NCBI RefSeq assembly: GCF_029953265.1
Contig: NZ_JASBAO010000001.1
Location: 1,440,001 to 1,504,000 of the forward strand
Source: Commensalibacter oyaizuii
GTDB lineage: Bacteria; Pseudomonadota; Alphaproteobacteria; Acetobacterales; Acetobacteraceae
DNA: 64,000 nucleotides
Direction: 5' to 3'
Positions 8,888-17,529 of this stretch are shown here, one piece after another (position 1 is the first letter of the stretch; each line of letters starts with the position of its first letter). Made by a program: the position numbers and the translations under genes. The notes below the pieces were generated by a model that saw only the letters and a list, made by a program, of their open reading frames with translations, made no database searches and was not told the DNA's origin.

Positions 8888-9652
8888 ATGGAACGTGAAA
8901 CGATTAACGCTTTAATCTTGGCAGGGTCTAGAAAAGGACAACAAGACCCCTTGGCTATGCATACTCACGTTTCTCACAAAGCGATTATCCCTATTCTAGG
9001 GCGACCAATGATTCATTATGTTGCTCAAACATTATCTAAAATTGTAAATATTGAAAAAATAGCGGTAAGTATTGAAAAACCAGTCGTTGTTCAGGATATC
9101 TTGCCTGAATATATACAATATTTATCCGCAGCTTTAGGCCCCAGTGCCAGTGTTGTTGAAGCTATTCAAACACTAAATACCCCCTTACTTGTTACAACTG
9201 CAGACAACCCTTTACTTCAACCTGAATGGGTAAATTACTTCCTAGCAGAAGCTGAAAAAGCAAATTGTGACATTGCTATTGGTATCGCCCTTAAAGAACA
9301 AATTGAACGCGATGTTCCCAATACCAAGCGAACATATATTAAACTTGCTGATGGTGCTTTTTCGGGATGCAACATATTTTTATTTAGAACCCCACAATCC
9401 ATACAAGTCGCTAAACTATGGCAAACCTTAGAACAACATCGGAAACAACCTGCAAAAATAGGATACTTGCTAGGATACAAGATCATACTGCGATATTTAC
9501 TACGTTGCTTGACCAGACAAGTATTAAAGAAAAGAATTTATAAATTAACCAAAGCAAAGCTACATTTCGTTGTCATGCCGTGGGGGCAGGCGGCTGTGGA
9601 TGTTGACAAACCTGAAGATTTGGCCTTGGTAACATCCCTAATTCATAGTTAA
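8888..9652 (+). CDS. MobA-like nucleotidyltransferase
   Basis: A 254-residue protein beginning NALILAGSRKG, a variant of the nucleotide-binding LAGG-x-x-x-R loop of MobA-like NTP transferases. K (HKAIIPILGRP) and the TTADNPLL segment correspond to the phosphate-contact lysine and the metal-binding aspartate. Such enzymes transfer NMP to a sugar phosphate, alditol phosphate or cofactor. It starts 9 bp after the hydroxylase and ends 5 bp before a glycosyltransferase, so it probably activates a headgroup precursor for the lipid made here. The exact substrate is unknown. Confidence 0.7.
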   Translation: MERETINALILAGSRKGQQDPLAMHTHVSHKAIIPILGRPMIHYVAQTLSKIVNIEKIAVSIEKPVVVQDILPEYIQYLSAALGPSASVVEAIQTLNTPLLVTTADNPLLQPEWVNYFLAEAEKANCDIAIGIALKEQIERDVPNTKRTYIKLADGAFSGCNIFLFRTPQSIQVAKLWQTLEQHRKQPAKIGYLLGYKIILRYLLRCLTRQVLKKRIYKLTKAKLHFVVMPWGQAAVDVDKPEDLALVTSLIHS

Positions 9653-9657
9653 TACCA

Positions 9658-10752
9658 ATGCGTATTGCATACATTATTAACTCACTAGAAGGTGGCGGTG
9701 CAGCGTTCCCTGTGCCTGCCATTTTATCATTGATGCGATCTTATGGTGCGGAAGTTAAAGTTTTTGCACTTCTGCGTAAAGACGGAAAAGCTTTATTACC
9801 TCTCCAACAAGCAAACATTCCTGTTAGCATCAGAGAGGGAGGTTTAAAAGATCATTTACCGGCTTTGACATGGTTGAATCAACAAATACAAAATTATAGA
9901 CCCACTCATTTATGGACTTCCCTTACACGCGCAACATTGTTGGGGCAATTAGTTGGAAAGCATCGTCGACTGCCTGTAACCAGTTGGCAGCATGCAGCAT
10001 ATTTGAAACCATGGAATCTACGTTTGTTAAAAGCAACAAAGAATCTTTCTCAACTATGGATTGGGGACTCTCAACGCATTACCGCATTAACTAAACAACG
10101 ATTGGGTATTCCTGACGAGAAAATCATCACCTGGCCTATTTTTAAAGCACTTCCCTACACAAAATCTGCGAGGCCTTGGCAGGCAGCAGAAACAATTAAA
10201 GTTGCCTCTATGGGGCGCTTACATCCAGTCAAAGGATACGATGTATTAATTCAAGCGGTACGTTGTCTGCAACAAAAACCCTCTATTCCACCTTATAAAA
10301 TCTTCGTATACGGAGAAGGTGCAGAACACAACGACCTGCAAGCACTAATCGAACAATATCGTTTACAAAACTATATCGAGTTGGTCGGCTTCACCAACGA
10401 TGTGAACGAAACTTTATCTAACCATCATCTTTATGTACAACCGTCTCGATCTGAAGGCTTTTGCGTTGCCGCCCATGAAGCTATGCAGGCTGGACTGCCC
10501 GTCATAGCAAGTGCCGTTGGGGAGCTGCCTTTTTCTATTCAAAATAACCAAACAGGGTTAATTGTCCCTCCTAATGACCCCCAAGCTCTGGCAGAGGCTT
10601 TGTATAGCTTACTATCTATTCCAAACCAACTATATACCATGGGGCAAACAGCACGTGATAAAGTCCTAAACGACTTTTCCACTCAGCATTTTGAAACTAT
10701 AGGGCGAAACATTTTTGATCAAATGAACAGTTTTACTAAAACCTATTATTAA
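9658..10752 (+). CDS. GT4-family glycosyltransferase
   Basis: A 364-residue retaining glycosyltransferase of GT-B fold. The N-terminus has NSLEGGGAAF, a glycine-rich loop. The C-terminal domain has MGRLHPVKGYD, VYGEGAEHNDL, LVGFTND and SRSEGFCVAAHEAMQAG, where the EGF-x-x-x-x-EA pattern binds the sugar nucleotide. No membrane helix is seen. It is the last gene of the rightward run from 4832 and overlaps the convergent gene by 4 bp. The acceptor is likely the locus lipid. The sugar donor cannot be assigned. Confidence 0.85.
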   Translation: MRIAYIINSLEGGGAAFPVPAILSLMRSYGAEVKVFALLRKDGKALLPLQQANIPVSIREGGLKDHLPALTWLNQQIQNYRPTHLWTSLTRATLLGQLVGKHRRLPVTSWQHAAYLKPWNLRLLKATKNLSQLWIGDSQRITALTKQRLGIPDEKIITWPIFKALPYTKSARPWQAAETIKVASMGRLHPVKGYDVLIQAVRCLQQKPSIPPYKIFVYGEGAEHNDLQALIEQYRLQNYIELVGFTNDVNETLSNHHLYVQPSRSEGFCVAAHEAMQAGLPVIASAVGELPFSIQNNQTGLIVPPNDPQALAEALYSLLSIPNQLYTMGQTARDKVLNDFSTQHFETIGRNIFDQMNSFTKTYY

Positions 10753-11675
10753 AAAACTGGACTTTTAATACAGCGTTTAACATAATAGTTACTATCCGTA
10801 ATTAAACGATGAAACGGCCTTTTAATTATTTGCTTTGCATCAATCAATGTATAGTCGCCTGCCGCACTTAACGTGTGTATGCCATTTCTATATGAATCAA
10901 AGATAGTATTTGTTTTCAAACTACCAACAACATGAGCTTCAAAAGAATTAGGCGTTAATGTAGTTATCTGCAAAAATGATAAACTTCCCCCATAAGTTCT
11001 AGTACAGTTTTGGGTCGGTAAAATAATACCTTTCTTCGTTACCACGGCGTTTCCACCAGGGCGTGCACTAAAAGGTGTAATTCTGACAGGATTTGACGGA
11101 TGTAAAGACCAACTGCCCATCAAATCATCTGTATAAGCAACAGATAGATTACCCTGACGACTATATCCTGAATCAGCAGATGTATAAAACATCCACCATA
11201 ATCCCTGATAAAAAGTAACTGTAGGATCAATAACAATTTCTGGAAAATTAAATTGTTTGACCTTTTCCCATCGATACGGAAATTCGATCGCTTTGTATAA
11301 TGTCGTTTTTCCAGATTTATAGGCCTCGGGCAGCATATAAATTTCGCCTCGATCCTCTATAATCATGGGATAGGATAAATGCCAAGGTTCTTGTAATACA
11401 GGACGTCGATCCAAAAGTTGTAACAAATGATTAAATACTAAAAGCTCTATGTAACCGTGTCTATTCCGATAATCATAAGCTTCTGCAAAAATATATAGCT
11501 TGTTATTCTTATATAACCCAAATGGATCTGCTAGAAATTTTAACTTTGGCTCTTCATCCAACCAATACACATGTTGTACTTCTTGTTTAGAAATCACCTC
11601 GTGAATCGGTGCTTTAATAATACCTAAACGCCAAATATCTGTCTCGAAAATAGACACAACGACTTTATTCCCCAA
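10749..11675 (-). CDS. GINT1 N-terminal-like beta-propeller protein (GH43-like fold)
   Basis: About 308 residues with repeated short blocks: KFLADPFGLYKNNKLYIFAE, WHLSYPMIIEDRGEIYMLPE, DPTVTFYQGLWWMFYTS and SARPGGNAVV. This pattern resembles the domain found N-terminal in plant glucosamine inositolphosphorylceramide transferase 1 (GINT1), a five-bladed-propeller-like fold that also occurs in bacterial saccharide clusters. Its function in bacteria is not established. Its presence beside a sphingolipid locus is striking, because the plant protein acts on a sphingolipid. TTG at 11675 overlaps the upstream gene by 11 bp; an alternative GTG at 11657 has GGGGA upstream and may be the true start. 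Confidence 0.6.
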   Translation of the reverse strand: MGNKVVVSIFETDIWRLGIIKAPIHEVISKQEVQHVYWLDEEPKLKFLADPFGLYKNNKLYIFAEAYDYRNRHGYIELLVFNHLLQLLDRRPVLQEPWHLSYPMIIEDRGEIYMLPEAYKSGKTTLYKAIEFPYRWEKVKQFNFPEIVIDPTVTFYQGLWWMFYTSADSGYSRQGNLSVAYTDDLMGSWSLHPSNPVRITPFSARPGGNAVVTKKGIILPTQNCTRTYGGSLSFLQITTLTPNSFEAHVVGSLKTNTIFDSYRNGIHTLSAAGDYTLIDAKQIIKRPFHRLITDSNYYVKRCIKSPVF

Positions 11676-11973
11676 TCTCTTGAATCTCAGCCAATGTTAA
11701 TAGTTGCATTGGCTGTTCTAAATATGGTCCAATAATTTGCACAAGTTGTTTGAAATGTGCTGTCTGACTGTGCGTCTCAATAGCTTCACGACTCATCCAA
11801 TGCTCTATAAAAACAACACGGTTTTGATTATTTTCTTCGAAATGAGCAGAATAAAAAAAATTTCCAGCCTCCAACCTGGATTGCTTGACGCATTCCTTTA
11901 CAGCATTTTTAACATGTTCCCATGAATTAGGTTTTAAATCTAAAACTGCTACTAATCTTAACTCTTGTGACAC
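11665..11973 (-). CDS. Antibiotic-biosynthesis-monooxygenase (ABM) fold protein
   Basis: A 102-residue small protein of the dimeric alpha/beta-barrel ABM type: ELRLVAVLDLKPNS opens the first strand and a central FIEHWMSREAIETH matches the (E-x-W)-x-x-x-x-A-x-x-x-H core. Homologues include quinol monooxygenase YgiN and heme-degrading proteins. The open frame extends up to 12084, but GTG at 11973 is chosen because AAAGGA lies 7 bases before it and homology starts there; the upstream 37 codons look like untranslated DNA. It is probably co-transcribed with the GINT1-like gene. A link to the lipid pathway is unproven. Confidence 0.7.
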   Translation of the reverse strand: MSQELRLVAVLDLKPNSWEHVKNAVKECVKQSRLEAGNFFYSAHFEENNQNRVVFIEHWMSREAIETHSQTAHFKQLVQIIGPYLEQPMQLLTLAEIQEIGE

Positions 11974-12222
11974 AATATATCCTTTACAATATCTCACATC
12001 AGATTGAATAAACTTAAAAATATATCTATATTGATATCCTCTGTAAAAAAGAATAAATTCTTTATCAACAACGATAGATGTCATTATTTATTCAAAATTA
12101 ATCTATATATTTTTAAGTAACTTTCTGACATTGTGTTTAACATATCAGAAATTCTGCTTATTAAGAATATATTCATCATCATCGATAATCCGAACTTTTT
12201 TATACTCAAGGTTAAACTAATC

Positions 12223-13017
12223 ATGTCAGATGCCCTTTCCCGCCGATTCGAAGCAGCACAAACCATCGTACAAAAAGCAGCGGATATGGCTCTGGCCATG
12301 CGTCCTGCCCCTGGTGGCCCCCAGGGTTCCTTAAAACATGCACAAGATTGGCTAACCGAAACAGATGGTAAAGTTGAGTCCTTTATTTCTCAAGAAATGA
12401 AAGCTCTTTTTCCAGATGATGGTTTCCAAGGTGAAGAAGAGGGGCAAACACGCACAGGCTCTTTGAAATGGGTTGTCGACCCTATTGATGGTACTGCAAA
12501 TTATGCTCGTGGGCGCAACAGATGGTGTGTATCTTTGGGGTTAATGGATGGTGATACCCCAGTATTAGGTGTTGTTGCAGCCCCTTGTGTACAAGAATTT
12601 TATACTGCGCGCTTAAACCACGGGGCATTTATGAACGGCAAACCCATTCATGCTTCTCCAGTGAAAGATCCCAAGATCTCAATGATTGAACTGGGTTGGA
12701 GCCATGTTAGTAAAAGAGAAGAGTTTTTAAAACACGCAGATGCGATTCTGAAAACAGGAGCTATGATTCGCACAATAGGGTCAGGAACTATGTCATTGGT
12801 CGACGTTGCCAGTGGCAGATCGGATGGTCATTTCGAAATGGCGATTAATCTATGGGATGTTGCTGCGGCACTTGTTTTGTTAAAAGAGGCTGGGGCTTAC
12901 ACTTCTTCATTTTTAAAAGATGGAGGCCTGCACCAGCCAACCCCTGTTTTAACTGCGGCACCAGGGATTGCAGATTTATTATCAAAAACTGTTAATATCC
13001 CTCTAGAAGCACCATAA
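12223..13017 (+). CDS. Inositol monophosphatase family protein (HisN/SuhB type)
   Basis: A 264-residue Mg-dependent sugar phosphatase. Motifs: GEEEG (metal-binding Glu), VVDPIDGTANYARG (DP-I/L-DGT) and NLWDVAAALVLLKEAG (WD-x-A). The ATG at 12223 (MSDALSRRF) is chosen over the longer frame from 12133 because homology begins there and AAGG lies upstream. In alphaproteobacteria this family includes inositol-1-phosphatase and the histidinol-phosphatase HisN; sequence alone does not settle which. Its position near a GINT1-like gene makes an inositol role possible but not shown. Confidence 0.85.
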   Translation: MSDALSRRFEAAQTIVQKAADMALAMRPAPGGPQGSLKHAQDWLTETDGKVESFISQEMKALFPDDGFQGEEEGQTRTGSLKWVVDPIDGTANYARGRNRWCVSLGLMDGDTPVLGVVAAPCVQEFYTARLNHGAFMNGKPIHASPVKDPKISMIELGWSHVSKREEFLKHADAILKTGAMIRTIGSGTMSLVDVASGRSDGHFEMAINLWDVAAALVLLKEAGAYTSSFLKDGGLHQPTPVLTAAPGIADLLSKTVNIPLEAP

Positions 13018-13070
13018 TCACACCTACTTATCAGTTTTATATCTTAGTAATTAAATTATTGTTCAAAAAT

Positions 13071-13907
13071 ATGAATATACGTAAAAATTTTAAATATATC
13101 TCACTTTTAGCGATTCCTCTTTTTTGTCTAAAAGGGATAAATACAGCACAAGCCAAAACCAACGTTGAACAGTCTTTGGTTGACCACGCAACTTTGGCTG
13201 TGCAAGATATTTATTCCAACGTATCAACGGATAGCAAATTATATAAACGTCTTAAAGATGCCAGAGCCGTAATGATCTGCCCTGACGTGACACGAATTTC
13301 GATGGTTTTCGGCGGATCAGGGGGCAGTTGTGTATTATTATCTCGCGATGCCCAAGGCTCATGGTCCAGTCCAGCCTTTTATAAGATGTCTAGTGGTTCA
13401 TTTGGACTACAGCTAGGCGTTGAAAACTCAAAAATCATGCTGTTTATTATGAATGAAAAGAGCTTGCGCTCACTTTTAGATAGCCAATTTACCATGGGGG
13501 CCAGTGCTTCTGCAACTGCTGCTACAGCCAACAGTAACGCGGACAGTGGAATGTCTGATATATATACGATTCAGAAAAATTCTGGATTATTCGCTGGTGT
13601 TTCTCTTAAAGGGTCGAAACTAAAAGTTAACAGTAAATCTAATCATAATTATTATAACGAAACCGTTGGTCCAGAAGATATCGTTATTGCGATGAGGGTG
13701 AATAACTCGAATGCTGATCCATTACGTAGAATGTTAATTAAGCTTACCAATAATGCGTCAACAGCACCCACAAAGACAAAAAAATCACAGACAAAAACGT
13801 CAAATGATAACGATGCAGATACAGGTGCTATTCAATTAGCCCCTAGTGAATATTCTGGTAATATTAAATCAGAGAATTTACCCCCACCCCCTACAAAAAA
13901 ATACTAA
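13071..13907 (+). CDS. SYLF-domain (YSC84-like) exported protein
   Basis: About 278 residues. An N-terminal signal peptide (NIRKNFK, hydrophobic core, cleavage near AQA-KT) is followed by a SYLF lipid-binding domain: KDARAVMICPDV, VFGGSGGSCVLLSR, SWSSPAFYKMSSGSFGLQLG and GLFAGVSLKGSKL. Bacterial homologues are periplasmic or outer-membrane proteins of unclear role; SYLF proteins in eukaryotes bind phosphoinositides. The C-terminus is Thr/Lys/Pro-rich and probably disordered. Start is ATG 13071; a TTG 12 bases earlier is in frame. A strong terminator follows directly. Confidence 0.82.
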   Translation: MNIRKNFKYISLLAIPLFCLKGINTAQAKTNVEQSLVDHATLAVQDIYSNVSTDSKLYKRLKDARAVMICPDVTRISMVFGGSGGSCVLLSRDAQGSWSSPAFYKMSSGSFGLQLGVENSKIMLFIMNEKSLRSLLDSQFTMGASASATAATANSNADSGMSDIYTIQKNSGLFAGVSLKGSKLKVNSKSNHNYYNETVGPEDIVIAMRVNNSNADPLRRMLIKLTNNASTAPTKTKKSQTKTSNDNDADTGAIQLAPSEYSGNIKSENLPPPPTKKY

Positions 13908-13910
13908 AAA

Positions 13911-13948
13911 AATAGCCAAGTTCAAATGAAAACTTGGCTATTTTTTTT
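13911..13948. terminator. Bidirectional rho-independent terminator
   Basis: A perfect 12-bp stem (AATAGCCAAGTT with AACTTGGCTATT) and an 8-base loop are flanked by A-rich sequence on the left and eight T on the right, so it can work on both strands. It ends the SYLF gene and also contains the last codon and stop of mltG. Confidence 0.87.
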
Positions 13949-14900
13949 CCTTTTGTATCATAACATTATGATTATGCTCTTTTAAAGAGGCAGAAAAGCT
14001 GTGGCCACCAGTTCCATTTGCAACAAAATAAAGCATATTTCCATCAACAGGATGCGCAACGGCTTCCAATGAAGCTATTCCTGGTGAGCAAATAGGGGTT
14101 GGAGGCAAAGCATTTGTCCAATAAGTATTATATGGATCAGCGATTAACCAATCTTGGCGTGTTAGCGAACGATCTAAATTCCCTTTACCTTTCGTTAACG
14201 CATAGATAATCGTTGGGTCTGATTGCAATTTCATACCAGATTTCAAGCGATTGATAAAAACACGTGCAACCATTGGACGTTCTCTGGGGATAGCCGTTTC
14301 TTTTTCAACAATAGAGGCCAAAGACAATAAATCATCAGGTGTCTTTATTTCTGGAATCTGCTGGCGTTTCTCCCAAACACTATGCAATGCTTTTTTCATT
14401 GCTTCTTGGGTGCGAAGCAGCAATTTATCACGCGGGTATCCCCATTCATACGCATAAGTTTGGGGCAAAACACTACCCTCTGTGGGAACATCAATATGTC
14501 CTGTCAAGAATGGTGCTTGATTAATCAAAGACGCAATTTGATACGCAGTTAGACCTTCTGGAATTGTCAATCCATGCTGAACAGGTTTTGCATGCCGTAA
14601 GATTGATAAAACTTGTTGTATCGAAGCCTGTCTGGGAAACGCAAATTCAGCAGAATGCAAAGCACCAGACTGACGTGTTAAGGCCACTGCACCTTTAAAA
14701 ACGACCGTGTATATCCAATCATCAGGGATAACATGATCTTGCTGTAAACGGTGTAAAACAACATCTGTATTACCCTTTGGTATAAAGATATTTTTTGCTT
14801 CTGTTAGGGGACCTGGACGCGAATAAATACTTTTTCCAAAAACAAACAATATAAAAAAAGCAATAAATAACGCGCCAATAAATAAAATTAACTTACGCAC
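13938..14900 (-). CDS. mltG: Endolytic murein transglycosylase MltG (YceG)
   Basis: A 320-residue inner-membrane lytic transglycosylase that cleaves nascent glycan strands and is thought to set their length. One N-terminal helix (about 4-22) is followed by a LysM-like segment and the YceG domain. Catalytic Glu is in SIVEKETA (about residue 199), followed by RPMVARVFINRL and LQSDPTIIYAL, all family hallmarks. It lies 40 bp after fabF in the same direction, the common fab-mltG order of Proteobacteria. The stop codon lies inside the downstream terminator stem. Confidence 0.95.
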   Translation of the reverse strand: MRKLILFIGALFIAFFILFVFGKSIYSRPGPLTEAKNIFIPKGNTDVVLHRLQQDHVIPDDWIYTVVFKGAVALTRQSGALHSAEFAFPRQASIQQVLSILRHAKPVQHGLTIPEGLTAYQIASLINQAPFLTGHIDVPTEGSVLPQTYAYEWGYPRDKLLLRTQEAMKKALHSVWEKRQQIPEIKTPDDLLSLASIVEKETAIPRERPMVARVFINRLKSGMKLQSDPTIIYALTKGKGNLDRSLTRQDWLIADPYNTYWTNALPPTPICSPGIASLEAVAHPVDGNMLYFVANGTGGHSFSASLKEHNHNVMIQKEKK

Positions 14901-14940
14901 TATCGCTTACCTTTAGCAGTCATTGTGCTAGAGTAATCAA

Positions 14941-16221
14941 CTAAACCTTTTTGAACAACAACGATGCATTTGTTCCACCGAATCCAAAACTGTTGGATAA
15001 AGCAATATTGACCTGACGCTGTTGTGCCTCATGAGCGACACGATCAATAATCGTTTCTTTAGAAGGATTATCTAAATTTAGCGTAGGTGGAACAACATTA
15101 TCACGGATAGCTAGTAAAGAGAAAATGGCCTCTACCGCACCTGCAGCACCCAACAAATGGCCAATGGATGTTTTTGTTGAAGACATGGCCAATTTCTGAC
15201 CAGCATCACCAAACAAACGTTCGACAGCTTCTAGTTCAAGATCATCGGCCTTGGTTGATGTACCGTGGGCATTTACGTAATTAATATCTTCAACCGAAAT
15301 ACCTGCATTCTTAATTGCTGCACGCATTGCTCTGTATGCGCCATCATGCCCTTCAGCAGGAGCAGTAATATGGTAAGCATCACCAGACATTCCATATCCG
15401 ATAACTTCACCGTAGATTTTAGCACCTCGTGCTTTGGCGTGCTCGTATTCTTCTAAAACCAAAATACCAGCACCCTCCCCCATAACGAATCCGTCTCTGT
15501 CTTTGTCCCAAGTACGAGAAGCTTGGTCTGGAGTATCATTAAATCCTGTTGACAAGGCGCGTGCAGCAGCAAAACCAGCGATCCCAAGTGCACAAACAGC
15601 GGCCTCTGCACCACCAGCAACCATTACATCAGCATCCCCTAATGCAATCAGACGGCTTGCATCCCCGATAGCGTGAACACCAGAAGCACATGCCGTAACA
15701 GCTGCATGATTAGGTCCCTTGAATCCGTATTTTATTGATACATAGCCTGATACAAGGTTAATCAAGGATGATGGTATAAAGAAAGGAGAAACTTTGCGGA
15801 TTTCACCTTCGTAAACTTTAGTCGAAGTTTCATAAATTGTTTGCAGCCCACCGATTCCAGAACCAATCATGACGCCAGTGGCACAACGTTCGTCCTCATT
15901 TTGAGGGACCCATCCCGAATCTTCAACTGCTTGAATTGCAGCAACCAGGCCTAAATGGATGAAACGATCCATTTTCTTTTGATCCTTAACAGGAATCCAT
16001 TCGGCCAAGTCCAATTTACCTTCAGTTTTTGGACCAATAGGTACCTCCCCCGCAACACGTGCGGGAAGGTTGGAGGCATCAAAGCTAGAAATCGCTCTAA
16101 TACCGCTTTTACCTGCGACTAATTGGTTCCAAACATTATCTATACCAATCCCAAGAGGACTTACAATCCCCATACCAGTGACCACTACTCGACGTCGCGA
16201 AGATAATTTATTTTCTGCCAT
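14941..16221 (-). CDS. fabF: 3-oxoacyl-ACP synthase II (FabF)
   Basis: A 426-residue condensing enzyme that elongates acyl-ACP with malonyl-ACP. The catalytic triad is visible: Cys178 in TACASGVHAIG, His319 in NAHGTSTKADD and His355 in TSIGHLLGAAGAVE. The C-terminal NSFGFGGTNASL is typical. It follows acpP by 49 bp in the fabD-fabG-acpP-fabF order. Confidence 0.97.
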   Translation of the reverse strand: MAENKLSSRRRVVVTGMGIVSPLGIGIDNVWNQLVAGKSGIRAISSFDASNLPARVAGEVPIGPKTEGKLDLAEWIPVKDQKKMDRFIHLGLVAAIQAVEDSGWVPQNEDERCATGVMIGSGIGGLQTIYETSTKVYEGEIRKVSPFFIPSSLINLVSGYVSIKYGFKGPNHAAVTACASGVHAIGDASRLIALGDADVMVAGGAEAAVCALGIAGFAAARALSTGFNDTPDQASRTWDKDRDGFVMGEGAGILVLEEYEHAKARGAKIYGEVIGYGMSGDAYHITAPAEGHDGAYRAMRAAIKNAGISVEDINYVNAHGTSTKADDLELEAVERLFGDAGQKLAMSSTKTSIGHLLGAAGAVEAIFSLLAIRDNVVPPTLNLDNPSKETIIDRVAHEAQQRQVNIALSNSFGFGGTNASLLFKKV

Positions 16222-16270
16222 CTGGTTAACCTATACGCCTCTTGAAATTAATATGATTACTTAGGAAAAA

Positions 16271-16513
16271 TTAAGAAGATTGCTTTTGTTTTTCGATATA
16301 GTCGATTGCATCTTTAACAGTTGCAATTTTTTCAGCAGCATCTTCAGGAATTTCGACACTGAATGCTTCCTCAAAAGCCATTACTAATTCAACTGTATCC
16401 AAACTATCTGCGCCGAGATCATCAATAAAAGATGCTTCTGGTGTTACCTTAGCTTCTTCAACACCAAGATGTTCAACTACAATTTTTTTCACTTTATCGG
16501 CGATATCGCTCAT
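16271..16513 (-). CDS. acpP: Housekeeping acyl carrier protein
   Basis: An 80-residue acidic carrier of type II fatty acid synthesis. Ser37 in [13 protein letters not shown] is the 4'-phosphopantetheine site; helix II ([13 protein letters not shown]) is strongly acidic as needed to dock Fab enzymes. A ribosome site GAAGGGATA precedes the ATG. A 254-bp spacer separates it from fabG, unusual in this otherwise compact block and likely holding its own promoter, in keeping with the high expression of ACP. Confidence 0.98.
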   Translation of the reverse strand: MSDIADKVKKIVVEHLGVEEAKVTPEASFIDDLGADSLDTVELVMAFEEAFSVEIPEDAAEKIATVKDAIDYIEKQKQSS

Positions 16514-16586
16514 CTAATTTTATCCCTTCTGCCCATTAAGCATTTTTTCAGTTTGTTTTAAGTATAGATCGTTTATAAAGCATTTT

Positions 16587-16611
16587 TATACTAAGTAAAA
16601 ACCTTTTACAA
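16587..16611 (-). promoter_or_regulatory. Possible acpP promoter
   Basis: On the minus strand TTGTAA is followed after 15 to 17 bases by TATAAA or TAAAAA, about 75 bases upstream of the acpP ATG. The fit to consensus is moderate and the region is AT-rich, so this is only a candidate. Confidence 0.25.
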
Positions 16612-16708
16612 CGTAATCAGCCATGGGGGATATCATAATTCCAACCAATAGCCAAGACAAACTTCATTGTTTAAAGTACAAAATTTTAATTAATTCTATA
16701 GCAAAAAT

Positions 16709-16745
16709 ACCATTACTCTATGATTTTACAATATAATAATGGTAA
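16709..16745 (-). terminator. Weak hairpin downstream of fabG
   Basis: An 8-bp stem (TACCATTA with TAATGGTA) with a 21-base AT-rich loop is followed on the minus strand by a short T run. It could attenuate read-through from fabG into acpP. The long loop makes it a weak call. Confidence 0.25.
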
Positions 16746-16767
16746 AATAGTCATTTCATAAAATCAA

Positions 16768-17514
16768 TTATATCATAGCCATACCACCATTAACGTGCAA
16801 TGTTGACCCCGTTACCCATTGTGCCTCATTAGATGCCAAATAAACTACAGCTGCAGCTATATCCTCTACTTTACCCATTCGAGGGCATGGAATTTTTTCT
16901 AATAATTTTTCTTTTTGAAGATCTGTCAACTGATCAGTCATTGCTGTTTCAATAAAACCAGGTGCAACAACATTGACAGTGATACCACGACTTGCAACCT
17001 CTAATGCCAAAGATTTGCTCATCCCAATCAATCCTGCCTTGGCTGCGGAATAATTTGTCTGTCCTGGATTTCCCGTCACACCAACAATAGAAGCTATGTT
17101 AATAATTCTGCCAAAACGTTTGCGCATCATACCTTTAATTGCAACTTGACTGAGGCGAAAAGGAACAGATAGATCAATATCTAAAACAGTTTGCCAGTCA
17201 GATTCTTTCATACGTAATGCTAATGTATCACGAGTTAAACCTGCATTATTCACCAAAATATCTATAGAACCACCAGCTAATGCCTCAGCTTTAGGAATTA
17301 ATCCTGTTACGGATTCGGGATCCCCCAAATTGGCAACCTGAATCTTTGCTTTTACTTCTCCACCAAGTTGTTCTTGCACTGATTTTAATGCGGCTTCTCT
17401 GGTCCCTGATAAAACAACTGTTGCACCTTGTTTAACCAAAGCATGGGCAATAGCACTACCAATCCCCCCTGATGCACCCGTTACCAAGGCAACTTTACCC
17501 TCTAAACTAAACAT
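16768..17514 (-). CDS. fabG: 3-oxoacyl-ACP reductase (FabG)
   Basis: A 248-residue short-chain dehydrogenase that reduces 3-oxoacyl-ACP with NADPH. It has the VTGASGGIG cofactor loop, NNAG, and the catalytic Ser142, Tyr155 and Lys159 (YSAAK). The C-terminal GGMAMI is typical of FabG. It follows fabD by 15 bp, with AAAGGA before the ATG. Confidence 0.96.
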   Translation of the reverse strand: MFSLEGKVALVTGASGGIGSAIAHALVKQGATVVLSGTREAALKSVQEQLGGEVKAKIQVANLGDPESVTGLIPKAEALAGGSIDILVNNAGLTRDTLALRMKESDWQTVLDIDLSVPFRLSQVAIKGMMRKRFGRIINIASIVGVTGNPGQTNYSAAKAGLIGMSKSLALEVASRGITVNVVAPGFIETAMTDQLTDLQKEKLLEKIPCPRMGKVEDIAAAVVYLASNEAQWVTGSTLHVNGGMAMI

Positions 17515-17529
17515 TTAATATTCCTTTTA

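Noticed and set aside
12084-12299. Leftward frame of 71 codons over the start of the phosphatase gene
   Set aside because: It overlaps the conserved N-terminus of the inositol-phosphatase-family protein and has no recognisable domain.
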